Assembly: GCF_003932735.1 (NCBI RefSeq)
Contig: NZ_CP033611.1
Span: forward strand, 434,001-498,000
From: Rickettsiales endosymbiont of Stachyamoeba lipophora
Lineage (GTDB): Bacteria > Pseudomonadota > Alphaproteobacteria > Rickettsiales > 33-17
Reading direction: 5' to 3'
Length of the DNA stretch: 64,000 bases
The notes under the pieces were generated by a model, which had not been told where the DNA came from, ran no database searches, and saw only the letters and a program-made list of their open reading frames with translations. Below are positions 8,227 to 18,471 of this stretch, piece after piece. Position numbers and translations under genes: made by a program. Within the stretch, counting starts at the first letter, position 1. Every line of letters starts with the position of its first letter.

Positions 8227-9045
8227 ATGAAAATCGTTGTATTATTGCTTTCTTTGTTACTTCCAAGCTTTAGCTTTGCTGATGGTATTCCTACACCATG
8301 GCAAATGTATTTTCAGGCACCCGCCTCACCAACTATGCATAAATTTTATGCATTCCATGATTTATTAATGATCGTTATTACCGCTATTACCATATTAGTA
8401 TTTGTTCTACTAGCTTATGTATGCATTAGATTTAACAAAAAAGCCAATCCGGTCCCTGCTACCTTTACTCATAACGTTAAGATTGAAGTGCTTTGGACTG
8501 CAATTCCTATTTTAGTTTTACTTGCCATTGCGGTACCTTCTTTAAAAATTTTATATTATGTAGATAAAGTTCCACAAGAAGATATGACCCTTAAGGTTAT
8601 TGGCCACCAATGGTATTGGGAGTATAGCTACCAGGATGATAAAAGCGGTGAAAGCTTTAATTTTGATAGCTACATGATTAAACCGGAGGATTTACAGCCA
8701 GGCCAATTAAGGTTACTGGAAGTGGATAACAGGGTAATTGTCCCGGTAAATAAAACTATTAAAATCTTACTTACTTCCGCAGATGTAATTCATTCATGGG
8801 CAGTCCCTGCACTTGGTATAAAAACTGATACCGTACCGGGTAGAACCAATGAAACTTGGGTTAAAATTGACAAACCAGGAATTTATTATGGTCAATGTTC
8901 TCAATTATGTGGATTTGGCCATGGATTTATGCCAATAGCCGTTCAAGCAGTAAGCGAAGAAGAATACCAACAATGGTTTAATGAAGCCAAGCAAAAATTC
9001 GCTAACAATTTCAACTCATCTATTCACTTAACATACCAAAATTAA
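8227..9045 (+). CDS. coxB: Cytochrome c oxidase subunit II
   Basis: Membrane-anchored subunit of the aa3-type terminal oxidase that accepts electrons from cytochrome c at the CuA centre on the periplasmic side. The 272-aa protein has a signal peptide (about residues 1-19, ending FSFADG), two membrane helices (about 45-67 and 88-108) and a cupredoxin domain. All CuA ligands are visible: His189, Cys224, Cys228, His232 and Met235, with the bridging Glu-type position replaced as QLCGFGH. The aromatic electron-entry patch WYWEYSY is at about 129-135. It lies 21 bases upstream of coxA in the usual coxBA order. No heme or copper assembly genes (ctaB, ctaG) or coxC follow. Confidence 0.97.
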   Translation: MKIVVLLLSLLLPSFSFADGIPTPWQMYFQAPASPTMHKFYAFHDLLMIVITAITILVFVLLAYVCIRFNKKANPVPATFTHNVKIEVLWTAIPILVLLAIAVPSLKILYYVDKVPQEDMTLKVIGHQWYWEYSYQDDKSGESFNFDSYMIKPEDLQPGQLRLLEVDNRVIVPVNKTIKILLTSADVIHSWAVPALGIKTDTVPGRTNETWVKIDKPGIYYGQCSQLCGFGHGFMPIAVQAVSEEEYQQWFNEAKQKFANNFNSSIHLTYQN

Positions 9046-10677
<1,632 letters not shown>

Positions 10678-10705
10678 CTATAACAAATTAAGTATAATTA
10701 AATAT

Positions 10706-10736
10706 AAAAAGCAGCCTCAATTTTGGGCTGCTTTTT
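10706..10736 (+). terminator. Rho-independent terminator after coxBA
   Basis: AAAAAGCAGCC (10706-10716) pairs with GGCTGCTTTTT (10726-10736) over a 9-base loop, followed by more T residues. It ends the coxB-coxA transcript. Confidence 0.9.
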
Positions 10737-11504
10737 TTCTATTTTCCTAATAACTTCTGGTAGTGACCAACGCTTTATTCCTTTTGCTATCTAGCAACTT
10801 AGATAGCAATTACTAATGAGAATAAGACTCCAACACTACAAAGAGCATACTCGCAAAAAATTATTTCAATAATTTCAAAGACTATTTGTACAATCACATC
10901 AACATAATTCTGCACAAAAAAAACCTTATACAAAAACTATTTAGATTATTTAACAATTGCAAATATTAGGTGGTGCAAGATTTTATGAGAGCAGTAATAA
11001 AATTAAACTAATTAAGCAAGATGGAGGCAGATTAATCAAACCTGGAGAATATTTTACAAAAATACTTGATTTTATCAAAAAAGCATTCGATATGGATGAG
11101 GAACATTTCAAAAGATTTTTAAGCGAGCAAGATGGTTTATTTATAGGAATAATGAGCCTATTTTAAAAAGCAAATCATCTTTTTACAGTCTAAAAAATCC
11201 TAAATAGCTTAATATCCTATTTATTACATCTCACCAGTGGCTAAGAAACGGAAGATATTTTAGGGTTAAAAACAAGTGATTCAATTTTTAACTCCTTATT
11301 AAGCGCCACACTAACTAATTACTATTTAACCCCTTATCAGCTTTAAGCTTGAGCGCAACCTTTTTACTAAGACGGCACCATAGTTACATTCATGAGATTA
11401 CATCTCAACAACTTTATAGAATATATTGACTTAACTATTTAAGAGAGAAGAGAGGCTAGTAGGAGCTTGGCCGATCTTATTGAATTCTACAATTCACTGA
11501 AAAA
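10737..11504. other. Gene-poor region with no confident gene
   Basis: About 770 bases separate the coxBA terminator from the next minus-strand gene. The only notable frame is a 69-codon plus-strand one at 10957-11166. It has a TTG start, no clear ribosome-binding site, and protein-like composition in its C-terminal half (AFDMDEEHFKRFLSEQDG). It may be a remnant of a decayed gene. I see no tRNA, hairpin or insertion-sequence end in the rest. Confidence 0.5.
10957..11166 (+). CDS. Doubtful 69-aa open frame, possible gene remnant
   Basis: A short frame that begins with TTG in an AT-rich, otherwise non-coding stretch. The translated sequence is hydrophilic, with plausible amphipathic character (YFTKILDFIKKAFD), but I recognise no family. 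It lacks a ribosome-binding site and has no operon neighbour. It is more likely a fragment of a former gene than a functional one. Confidence 0.2.
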   Translation: MQILGGARFYESSNKIKLIKQDGGRLIKPGEYFTKILDFIKKAFDMDEEHFKRFLSEQDGLFIGIMSLF

Positions 11505-11747
11505 TTACTGGTATTTTTCCTTAATTAAATTTGCAATCCTAGCAGGAGGGTTGGTACCCCATCCTGAATAAAGAATGCTACCATACAAGCTTGCATCTAA
11601 AGAACTTTCTGTAATTTTTTTAAGAAAAATCGGGAGCTTAACCTTATTAACCAGTACATAATGCCAGGCATCCACTCCCTGGTTCTTTCCTTTAATCAAG
11701 TAAATCAAATCTCCTAAAGAAGTAGTATAGCTTTTTATAAAGGTCAT
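11505..11747 (-). CDS. Small protein of unknown function (80 aa)
   Basis: This 80-aa soluble protein is not assigned. The pattern of conserved-looking aromatic and turn residues (AWHYVLV, a LPIFLKKI stretch, then YSGWGTNPP near the end) looks like a compact folded domain. It reminds me of small conserved hypothetical proteins in other intracellular bacteria, but I cannot name the family. Its ATG follows the upstream gene's TAA with no gap, so it is almost certainly translated by coupling with that gene and probably works with it. Confidence 0.6.
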   Translation of the reverse strand: MTFIKSYTTSLGDLIYLIKGKNQGVDAWHYVLVNKVKLPIFLKKITESSLDASLYGSILYSGWGTNPPARIANLIKEKYQ

Positions 11748-12149
11748 TTATATTTTACTTCTACCTTGGGTTATCAAAAACACTTTTTCAACGGTTATCT
11801 GATCCAATATAGGGCTTGGTACAAACTTTTTCTCCCCTGCTTTCATCGTTACAATGGATAATACAATTTTATTTATCTCTAATTGGATGCTACTATCACC
11901 ATCTGTTAACCCAGAATTTTTAAGCAATTCTTCTGTGTTCTTGCCTAAAAATTTATAATTAGGGTCTTTGATCTGTTCATAAAAATCATCAATAGCCTTA
12001 TGTCCATGTAATATAGCTTGCCTATCTTCCTCGCTTCCCGGCTCTACACCTGGTAACATTCCCGCCATTAGTAAATTTAATGCAGCAACCACTCTTTTAA
12101 ATATTACATCATTAACTTGTGGTTCATTACTTAAAGCATCTTGCAACAT
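11748..12149 (-). CDS. Small acidic-to-neutral protein of unknown function (133 aa)
   Basis: This 133-aa protein is not recognised. It is preceded by AAAGGTAGGAT just before the ATG, a good ribosome-binding site, so it is likely expressed. An N-terminal helical segment (VIFKRVVAALNLLMAGMLPG) is followed by a hydrophilic middle and a beta-like C-terminus (TVEKVFLITQG). There is no signal peptide or convincing membrane helix. Its stop codon abuts the start of the 80-aa gene, so the two form a two-gene unit. Such abutting small pairs include toxin-antitoxin or immunity modules, but nothing in the sequence shows that. Confidence 0.6.
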   Translation of the reverse strand: MLQDALSNEPQVNDVIFKRVVAALNLLMAGMLPGVEPGSEEDRQAILHGHKAIDDFYEQIKDPNYKFLGKNTEELLKNSGLTDGDSSIQLEINKIVLSIVTMKAGEKKFVPSPILDQITVEKVFLITQGRSKI

Positions 12150-12368
12150 ATCCTACCTTTTTAAAATTCTTCACTATTGTTAAATTGGAATCAAAATTTT
12201 ATATTTTTAATAATATTACTTATTTAGCAATAATTCGTTTTAACAGATACGTCAATCGCTTATATGTTAAGCTATTATGATATTAGTAATAAATACAACC
12301 AGAAAAGTAGAATTTAAATAAAAGCTTCTATAATAGAGGTTAGTTTATAGATAAAAAGCTATTTAAAT

Positions 12369-12400
12369 AAACACAGCAGCCAATATAAGCTGCTGTGTTT
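12369..12400 (-). terminator. Terminator after hpf
   Basis: AAACACAGCAGC (12369-12380) and GCTGCTGTGTTT (12389-12400) form a perfect 12-bp stem with an 8-base loop. It sits just past the hpf stop on the minus strand and is followed there by a T-rich run. Confidence 0.85.
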
Positions 12401-12407
12401 ATCTAAT

Positions 12408-13010
12408 TTATTGATTTTTTTCGGAAGGATCAATCCAGGCAATATTACCATCATGGCGATAATAAACAATATTTAGCCGTTCATTTCCTTTATTCCAAAA
12501 AATTAAAGCTGGTACATGCATTAAATCCATTTTCATTACTGCTTCACTAACCGTTAAATATTCGATGTTAGTAACTTTTTCAGCAATAATAATTGGATTA
12601 TCATTTTTAGATTCTTTTTCATCTTCTAAGTTAAAGGGCTCTAAAATATATTTAGTGCCACTAAGTAATTTTGCTTCATTAACCGGCAAATCGTGCAATG
12701 GCACTACTTTATGATGATCCTTTAATTTGCTCTTATATTTTCTCAGCTGCTTTTCTATTTTTACTAAAGCAGTATCAAAGGCTGTATATATATCGTCCGA
12801 TTGGGCTTGAGCAGTAGAATAACGATGTTGGCCGGTACCTTCATTTACAGTAATATCACATTCAAACATAGCACCTTCACGATTAAAATGAATTTCTGCT
12901 TGAATAGCCCGCTCGAAAAACTTGCTCACACTACGCTCAGTACGCTCATGCGCATATTGCTGTAAGGACTGTCCTAAATTAACTTGTTTACCTGAAATTA
13001 ATATTTTCAT
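12408..13010 (-). CDS. hpf: Long-form ribosome hibernation promoting factor
   Basis: Binds the 30S decoding centre and dimerises ribosomes into inactive 100S particles in starvation. The 200-aa length marks the long form. The N-terminal RaiA/HPF beta-alpha domain is at about residues 1-100 (start MKILISGKQVNLG, basic helix KIEKQLRKYKSKLKDHHK). The C-terminal dimerisation domain is at about 140-197 (EYLTVSEAVMKMDLMHVPALIF and GNIAWI). It lies downstream of rpoN on the same strand, the classic rpoN-hpf neighbourhood of Proteobacteria. A 256-base spacer separates them here, so it may have its own promoter. Confidence 0.93.
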   Translation of the reverse strand: MKILISGKQVNLGQSLQQYAHERTERSVSKFFERAIQAEIHFNREGAMFECDITVNEGTGQHRYSTAQAQSDDIYTAFDTALVKIEKQLRKYKSKLKDHHKVVPLHDLPVNEAKLLSGTKYILEPFNLEDEKESKNDNPIIIAEKVTNIEYLTVSEAVMKMDLMHVPALIFWNKGNERLNIVYYRHDGNIAWIDPSEKNQ

Positions 13011-13103
13011 AAAAACCTCCTATTTAAAATTATTATAGACCATCCATATTTATATTGTGTTATAACTTGCCTATTAAAGTCAACTTGAATAACCAACTAC
13101 TTT

Positions 13104-13150
13104 TCTAGGTTGCGATTAATATCGCTGTATAAATAATATTTTATATAAAA
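13104..13150 (+). repeat. Dispersed repeat, copy B (TCTAGGTTGCG element)
   Basis: The identical TCTAGGTTGCG (13104-13114) is followed by a TATAA..AATATTTTAT block resembling 8066-8115. An overlapping inverted repeat, ATAATATTTT (13133-13142) with AAAATATTAT (13149-13158), lies in the rpoN-hpf spacer. Confidence 0.35.
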
Positions 13151-13266
13151 AATATTATAAATTTTATTATAATAAGGTGGTTCTATTTCAGGTAATAATC
13201 CAGGATTCACAGCCCTATCTAGTTAAACAAATTGATTTTACGAAATACTTATTGCAGCCTTTTAAG

Positions 13267-14595
13267 CTACAAAAATTGTTTTTGCCTTTTGCGAATATTT
13301 GAGGAAGGAATATTCATTACGCTTCTATATTTAGCCACTGTTCGTCTTGCAATTTCAATACCGCGCGCTCTTAATGATCCGACTATTTCATCATCAGAAA
13401 GAATATGTATTTCTTCTTGCTCGATAATATTTTTAATTAAATTCATTACCGCTTTATTAGACAAATCTTGGTTAGGCATTACTATATTTTTAGAGAAAAA
13501 ATATTTCAGCGGTAATAACCCTAAAGGCGTTAAAATAAATTTATTTTGACACACCCTACTAACGGTACTCTCATGCAGCCCTACAACTTCAGCTAGCTTA
13601 CTCAAAGAGAGCGGTTTTAAATATCCTACACCTAACCCAAAAAAATCAAGTTGGTGTGAAACAACTACGGTAGCCACCTTTAAAATAGTATTAGCTCGCT
13701 GATCAAGTGCTTGGATTAATGAGTTGGCGTTATGAAAATAATTAGTCATCAATTCATAATCGTTGGGATTTAAGGAATTTTGTTTTATAATACTATAATA
13801 TTTTCGATCGACTAATAATTTCGGTAAAAACTGGTTATTCAGTTCTAATATCCACTCTCCCTTCATATTCTTTTTCATAATAATATCCGGACCAATAATA
13901 CTATTATTATCATTAGAATATAAATTAGCAGGACGCGGATTTAACTTTTTAATCTCTTCTATATGATTTTTAATATCATCAATGGGAAGTTGAATAATTT
14001 TTTGGATTTTTGCCAAGTCACTTTTAGCTATTAATGCCAGGTTATCTAAAAGCCCGGCATAAATAGAATTAAATTTATTTTTTTCCTTAAGTTGAATTTT
14101 TAAACATTCAGCCAAATTTTCAGCAAAAATTCCACTAGGGTCAAATTGTTTCAGTTGATTTAAAACCAGTGCAATTTGATTCTTTGTATATTTAGTAATT
14201 TTAATTACTTCTTCGACTGCACTAACTTTTAACCAACCATTATCATCTAATTGATCTAAAAAGTTAAAAGCAATTTCTCGCTCTGCTTTATCAGCAAATG
14301 CTAGGTAAATTTGTTCACTTATATGTTCGTTTAAAGTTTTAGCTTTAGCAACAAAATTTTCAAAATTATATTCATAGTTATTATTAGAAGAGCCGCGCGA
14401 GGACACATTATAAAATACTTCATCCTTAGATTCATCTTCCACATCATCTTCAATTAGCAAAGGATTATCATTTACCACTTGCTTTAAATATTCTGCTAGC
14501 TCTAGATTATTGAGACTTAAAACATGCAATGATTGTTGCATAGTGTGAGTCAGGGCTATCTGCTGAGATTGATGTCCAAGCTGCTGAAGTTTCAT
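13267..14595 (-). CDS. rpoN: RNA polymerase sigma-54 factor
   Basis: Alternative sigma factor that recognises -24/-12 promoters and needs an AAA+ activator. The 442-aa length is a little short of the usual 470-500. The N-terminal activator-interacting region is glutamine-rich (QQLGHQSQQIALTHTMQQSL, Region I). The core-binding domain covers about residues 80-260, and the helix-turn-helix is around LSKLAEVVGLHESTVSRV. The RpoN box reads ARRTVAKYR near the C-terminus, intact except for an I-for-V-type variation. It is upstream of hpf. RpoN is missing from many reduced Rickettsiales, so its retention suggests sigma-54-dependent genes (often flagellar) elsewhere in the genome. Confidence 0.95.
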   Translation of the reverse strand: MKLQQLGHQSQQIALTHTMQQSLHVLSLNNLELAEYLKQVVNDNPLLIEDDVEDESKDEVFYNVSSRGSSNNNYEYNFENFVAKAKTLNEHISEQIYLAFADKAEREIAFNFLDQLDDNGWLKVSAVEEVIKITKYTKNQIALVLNQLKQFDPSGIFAENLAECLKIQLKEKNKFNSIYAGLLDNLALIAKSDLAKIQKIIQLPIDDIKNHIEEIKKLNPRPANLYSNDNNSIIGPDIIMKKNMKGEWILELNNQFLPKLLVDRKYYSIIKQNSLNPNDYELMTNYFHNANSLIQALDQRANTILKVATVVVSHQLDFFGLGVGYLKPLSLSKLAEVVGLHESTVSRVCQNKFILTPLGLLPLKYFFSKNIVMPNQDLSNKAVMNLIKNIIEQEEIHILSDDEIVGSLRARGIEIARRTVAKYRSVMNIPSSNIRKRQKQFL

Positions 14596-14671
14596 TACAA
14601 AATAATAAAAATTTAAATTTATATTATTGTTGAGCTTCTTAGCTTTTTAAGCAAGAGAAATTTATAAAAAA

Positions 14672-16825
14672 TTAAACTAAAGTAGTACTTATAGAATAAA
14701 AAATAATAATTATGCATACCACATAGGCAAATAGCATTCCCAGCTTTAAACCATAACTATGCCCACTAGCAAATATATTTTTAATATGATTATTTTTATG
14801 GATCATATCCTCAAGCATTTTAAAACGTCTAAGTGCCATTTGGTTACCCAAGCGATCTTTAGTAATATTATTTATATCCGTTGCTATCTCTAATAAGGTT
14901 TTTAAATTCCCTTCGCTATAATTATGATTAAGCATTTTGGTTATATTGTGCTTTAAACTTCTACTCCGATATAGCTTATCAATAACCACAGTAATATATT
15001 CTACATATTTTTTAGCAATATTTGGCAAGCTTTTTACGGCTGTAGCATTTTGCGCATTAACTAAAATAATTAAATTTTTAATCACATAATTATTTTCAAT
15101 TTCTGACATCCGGCCTGATGAATAAACTCCCAAATCTTTTCTTGCATCAATTTTAGCACAAATAAAACCTACAATATGCCGATCAAGCGTAGAAATATCA
15201 TTTTTAAGAACCATTTTTTCTAAACTTAATAATAAGCGTTGTAAGGAATTACAATAATAATCTACCACAAGTACGCTTTGACATGGCATGGAAGGATTTA
15301 GCTCATAAAGCATCCTTTCTAATCCAAAGCCAAAATGACTTTGGTTAAAAATACTTTTACATTTTTCTAATATAGGAGAAATAATCATTGCTTCTTGCTT
15401 TAGCTTATTTCCTTTAATTTCAATAAATAAATTAAGTAAGGTACCTGAAAATAATCTAATCAAAATCCTATATAATTCTTGGGTATTCTGATAAAAAGAA
15501 TAGGAAATTAAGCTGGGCATTGCCTCATATGCAATACTGTAAGAAGGAAATTTAATTCCCGTTTCAGGATCTAGTATTAATAAACTTCTTATTATAAATT
15601 CGTCATCATCTATAGCAAAACTACTAAAATTAATAGTATTCATTTTAACAATATAATCTAGCCTATTAGATAGCTCCTCTAATCCCAGGCTACTCTCAAT
15701 CCATTTTAGCAACCTTGCTTCTTTAAGCGATTGTTTTGCCTGGCCCCAATCTTGCCATAGTTCGTAACTTAAGGAAGCTTGATTAAAATGTTGAGCACCC
15801 CTATTGACGCTATATCCGCGCATTGAGTTTTTATAAAACGGTAAAACCGGTACATTATACTTTCTACCTTTATGCCACTCAATTAATTTTCTTGAATCCC
15901 ATCTATCTTGCATCCGATCACATAATAAACCTTTAAGTAAAGTTTTAATATTAGAAGATAAGCTAAATTCTTTAATATAACTATAATAAGTTCCATCATT
16001 CAATCTGTTAAGAAACAACTCATGATTTCCTAACCCAGCAAGTGGTAGTTGACCGGTGAGCATATATATAATTATTACCCCTAATGCAAAGAAATCAGCT
16101 GACAGGTCGTTTTCAGCTTTAGCAAAAGGAGAGAGCAGCATTCTTTCGATAGGCTCAAATAATGAGGATTGAAAAAACCCATTTGGCTGTTTTATGCATT
16201 CTCCAAATTTTATTTCGTAAAATTCATTAATATAAATATTTTTATGATTTAGAAATCCGTGTGAAAGTTGTAAATTTTCATAAGTTATAATTGATCTTAA
16301 TAAAGATATAAAAACCTTATCCACCACTATTGCTTCACTTATTACGCCATTTCTTTCTATAAATTGCTGTATAGTTTGCCATTGTTCATCAGGATAAGGA
16401 ATTATAGTACAAAGTTGATATCTTAATTTTTCTCCCACTGGTAATATTTCAGCAGCTTTAGGTGCTATAATTGTAAATCCCTCTTTAAACTCAGTTAGTA
16501 GCTTTATAGCACGATAGCGGTGAGCAGCTTTATTCTGATAAATAAATGCATAAAATTTCCCCTCACCTTTTTGATCCTCAACTTGATATGCCTTGCCAAA
16601 TTCATTTGATAACTCTGCAATAGGTTGGGTCGGTATAATTTTAAACCTATCCTCCACTAAGTTTGCGGTATTATTGAATATAAAGCTAATTTTAATATTA
16701 CTCGAAGAAGATGTCGCTTGCGCAGCAGCCAAAGCAATTGAGCTTTGATCCTCTTCGGTTTCTTTAAGCTCTATTATATTTTGTAATTCCGCATCTGGTT
16801 CTAGCTTGTTCTCTTTTCCATCCAT
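14672..16825 (-). CDS. Degenerate serine/threonine kinase (pseudokinase) with C-terminal membrane anchor
   Basis: This 717-aa protein has a kinase-like fold at about residues 75-330. Recognisable landmarks are a catalytic-loop equivalent LSHGFLNHKNIYI (His189-Gly-Phe instead of HRD), FGEC in place of DFG, and DLSADFFALGV matching the helix-F D-x-W-S-x-G block. The end of the domain is DRMQDRWDSRKLIEW. The catalytic Asp and Mg-binding Asp are therefore missing, so phosphotransfer is unlikely. A long alpha-helical C-terminal region follows, opening with an FNQASLSYELWQDW segment as in other alphaproteobacterial members I recall. One membrane helix lies at about 691-713. The kinase part would be cytoplasmic. 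The role (scaffold, ATP sensing) is unknown. Confidence 0.75.
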   Translation of the reverse strand: MDGKENKLEPDAELQNIIELKETEEDQSSIALAAAQATSSSSNIKISFIFNNTANLVEDRFKIIPTQPIAELSNEFGKAYQVEDQKGEGKFYAFIYQNKAAHRYRAIKLLTEFKEGFTIIAPKAAEILPVGEKLRYQLCTIIPYPDEQWQTIQQFIERNGVISEAIVVDKVFISLLRSIITYENLQLSHGFLNHKNIYINEFYEIKFGECIKQPNGFFQSSLFEPIERMLLSPFAKAENDLSADFFALGVIIIYMLTGQLPLAGLGNHELFLNRLNDGTYYSYIKEFSLSSNIKTLLKGLLCDRMQDRWDSRKLIEWHKGRKYNVPVLPFYKNSMRGYSVNRGAQHFNQASLSYELWQDWGQAKQSLKEARLLKWIESSLGLEELSNRLDYIVKMNTINFSSFAIDDDEFIIRSLLILDPETGIKFPSYSIAYEAMPSLISYSFYQNTQELYRILIRLFSGTLLNLFIEIKGNKLKQEAMIISPILEKCKSIFNQSHFGFGLERMLYELNPSMPCQSVLVVDYYCNSLQRLLLSLEKMVLKNDISTLDRHIVGFICAKIDARKDLGVYSSGRMSEIENNYVIKNLIILVNAQNATAVKSLPNIAKKYVEYITVVIDKLYRSRSLKHNITKMLNHNYSEGNLKTLLEIATDINNITKDRLGNQMALRRFKMLEDMIHKNNHIKNIFASGHSYGLKLGMLFAYVVCIIIIFYSISTTLV

Positions 16826-17278
16826 AGTATGATATTATATATTGGTCCCTTACTATCTTACTGTATTATTAATTTTTAAATCAAGCTTTATTGGAAGGAA
16901 ATACAGTGCAGATGAGGTGACTATTAACTTTTTATGTAATTTATGTACTATTTATGATAATGAAATAATTATAATTACTATTAAGCTACAAAGTTTTTGC
17001 GGTTTGAGTAGCAATTTATACCTTACATGGCTATACCCAAAGCAATTGTACAACGAAAGATTATTTAACACCGGTATACTATGATACTACTAACCAACCG
17101 AGATATTTGGCTTTTTTCTAAACTTAGCATTAAAGAGGATTTTAACGCTAGAATTTATCTATAGTACTCAAATATACTTTAGTATTTTCTGTTCCTCGGT
17201 TGATTTTTTTAAAATTCCTCTTTTTTCGGTTGTGCAAGAAATCTATTACTTAAGAACCTACTTTTTCAAATTAAATGG
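16826..17278. other. Spacer between pseudokinase and prfB, no gene supported
   Basis: About 450 AT-rich bases. An 80-codon plus-strand frame at 16842-17084 starts inside the 5' leader of the kinase gene. It has no ribosome-binding site and atypical composition, so I do not call it. A short ACCGAG/CTCGGT pair (17096-17101 and 17192-17202 area) is too far apart for a convincing hairpin. The minus-strand promoter for the kinase gene should lie here but no clear -35/-10 stands out. Confidence 0.5.
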
Positions 17279-18397
17279 TTAGTTATTTTGTTGGTTTTTA
17301 CTTAGCACTGCTTGTTTTAAGCTTGCTGATAAAAATTCATTAATTTTTCCATCTAGTACCGCTCCTGCATCACCAGTTTCATAATCAGTTCTTAAATCTT
17401 TTACTAGCTGGTATGGCTGTAAGACATATGATCTAATTTGATGCCCCCAACCAATTTCTGTCTTGCTTTGATTAGCTTTATTTAATTCTTCTTCTTTCTT
17501 TTTAAGTTCTAACTCATACAGTCTAGCTTTAAGCATTTTATAACATTCTGCTTTATTTTTATGCTGCGATCTATCACTCTGGCTACTGACTGCTATTCCT
17601 GTAGGTAGATGAGTTATTCTTACTGCGCTTTCTGTTTTATTTACGTGCTGCCCACCGGCTCCACTTGCTCTAAAGGTATCTATCCTTAAATCTTTCTCTA
17701 TAATCTCAATTTCTATACTATCATCAACTTCAGGGTATACCCAAACACTAGCAAAGCTAGTTTGTCTCTTGCCTTGTGCGTTAAACGGTGAGTTTCTTAC
17801 CAATCTATGAACACCACTTTCATTTTTAAGCCAACCATATGCATAATTACCACTAATTTTAATAGTTGCATTTTTAATGCCAGCTTCTTCCCCATCTAAT
17901 TCATATAGAATTTCTGTTTTAAACTTATTATGTTCAGCCCATCTTAAATACATCCTAAGGAGCATCAATGCCCAATCATGGCTTTCCGTTCCGCCAGCTC
18001 CTGCATTTATTTCTAGAAATGCATTGTTAAAATCTGCCTCTCCTTCAAACAAACATTCTATTTCTAGGTTATCACAAGTCAAAAGCACAGATTCTAAATT
18101 GTATATTGCATCTTGAAATACAGTTTGATCCTGTTCACTTTCTGCAAGTTCAGCAAGCTCTTTATTGCTTACAAAGTCATTTTGTATATTAGCATAGTGG
18201 CTTAATTTATTTTGAATTAGTTTTTCTTCTCTAAGAAGAGATTGTGCTTTTTTTTGGTCATTCCAAAGATTAGGATCATCAATTCTTTCTTGCAATTCCT
18301 TTAGGTTTATTTCTAATTTTTCAATATCAAGAAAAGTTGCGAGTAACTCAATTTTTTGCTCAAGGCTATTAATTAAGTTTTTATATTCAATACTCAT
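17279..18397 (-). CDS. prfB: Peptide chain release factor 2
   Basis: Recognises UAA and UGA stop codons and triggers peptide release. The 372-aa length is normal. The stop-recognition SPF tripeptide is in RNSPFNAQGKRQTS. The catalytic GGQ loop is in SGAGGQHVNKTESAVR, where the glutamine is the methylated residue. The reading frame is continuous from the ATG at 18397. Where E. coli needs a +1 programmed frameshift after about codon 25, this gene reads straight through (LLATFLDIEKLE), so the usual autoregulation is absent. It sits between the DUF898 gene and the pseudokinase gene on the same strand. Confidence 0.96.
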   Translation of the reverse strand: MSIEYKNLINSLEQKIELLATFLDIEKLEINLKELQERIDDPNLWNDQKKAQSLLREEKLIQNKLSHYANIQNDFVSNKELAELAESEQDQTVFQDAIYNLESVLLTCDNLEIECLFEGEADFNNAFLEINAGAGGTESHDWALMLLRMYLRWAEHNKFKTEILYELDGEEAGIKNATIKISGNYAYGWLKNESGVHRLVRNSPFNAQGKRQTSFASVWVYPEVDDSIEIEIIEKDLRIDTFRASGAGGQHVNKTESAVRITHLPTGIAVSSQSDRSQHKNKAECYKMLKARLYELELKKKEEELNKANQSKTEIGWGHQIRSYVLQPYQLVKDLRTDYETGDAGAVLDGKINEFLSASLKQAVLSKNQQNN

Positions 18398-18471
18398 ATA
18401 TTATTGTTCTAAGTTTTTAAAACTTTATAGCAAATTTAATTTAAATCTTAAATACTAAATTACCATATGTT

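Noticed and set aside
13232-13549. 105-codon plus-strand frame over the 3' end of rpoN
   Set aside because: Antisense to the conserved RpoN C-terminus including the RpoN box. The rpoN reading is unambiguous.
16842-17084. 80-codon plus-strand frame upstream of the pseudokinase gene
   Set aside because: No ribosome-binding site, overlaps the kinase leader, unusual Cys/Tyr/Ile-rich composition typical of AT-rich random frames, and no neighbour on that strand.
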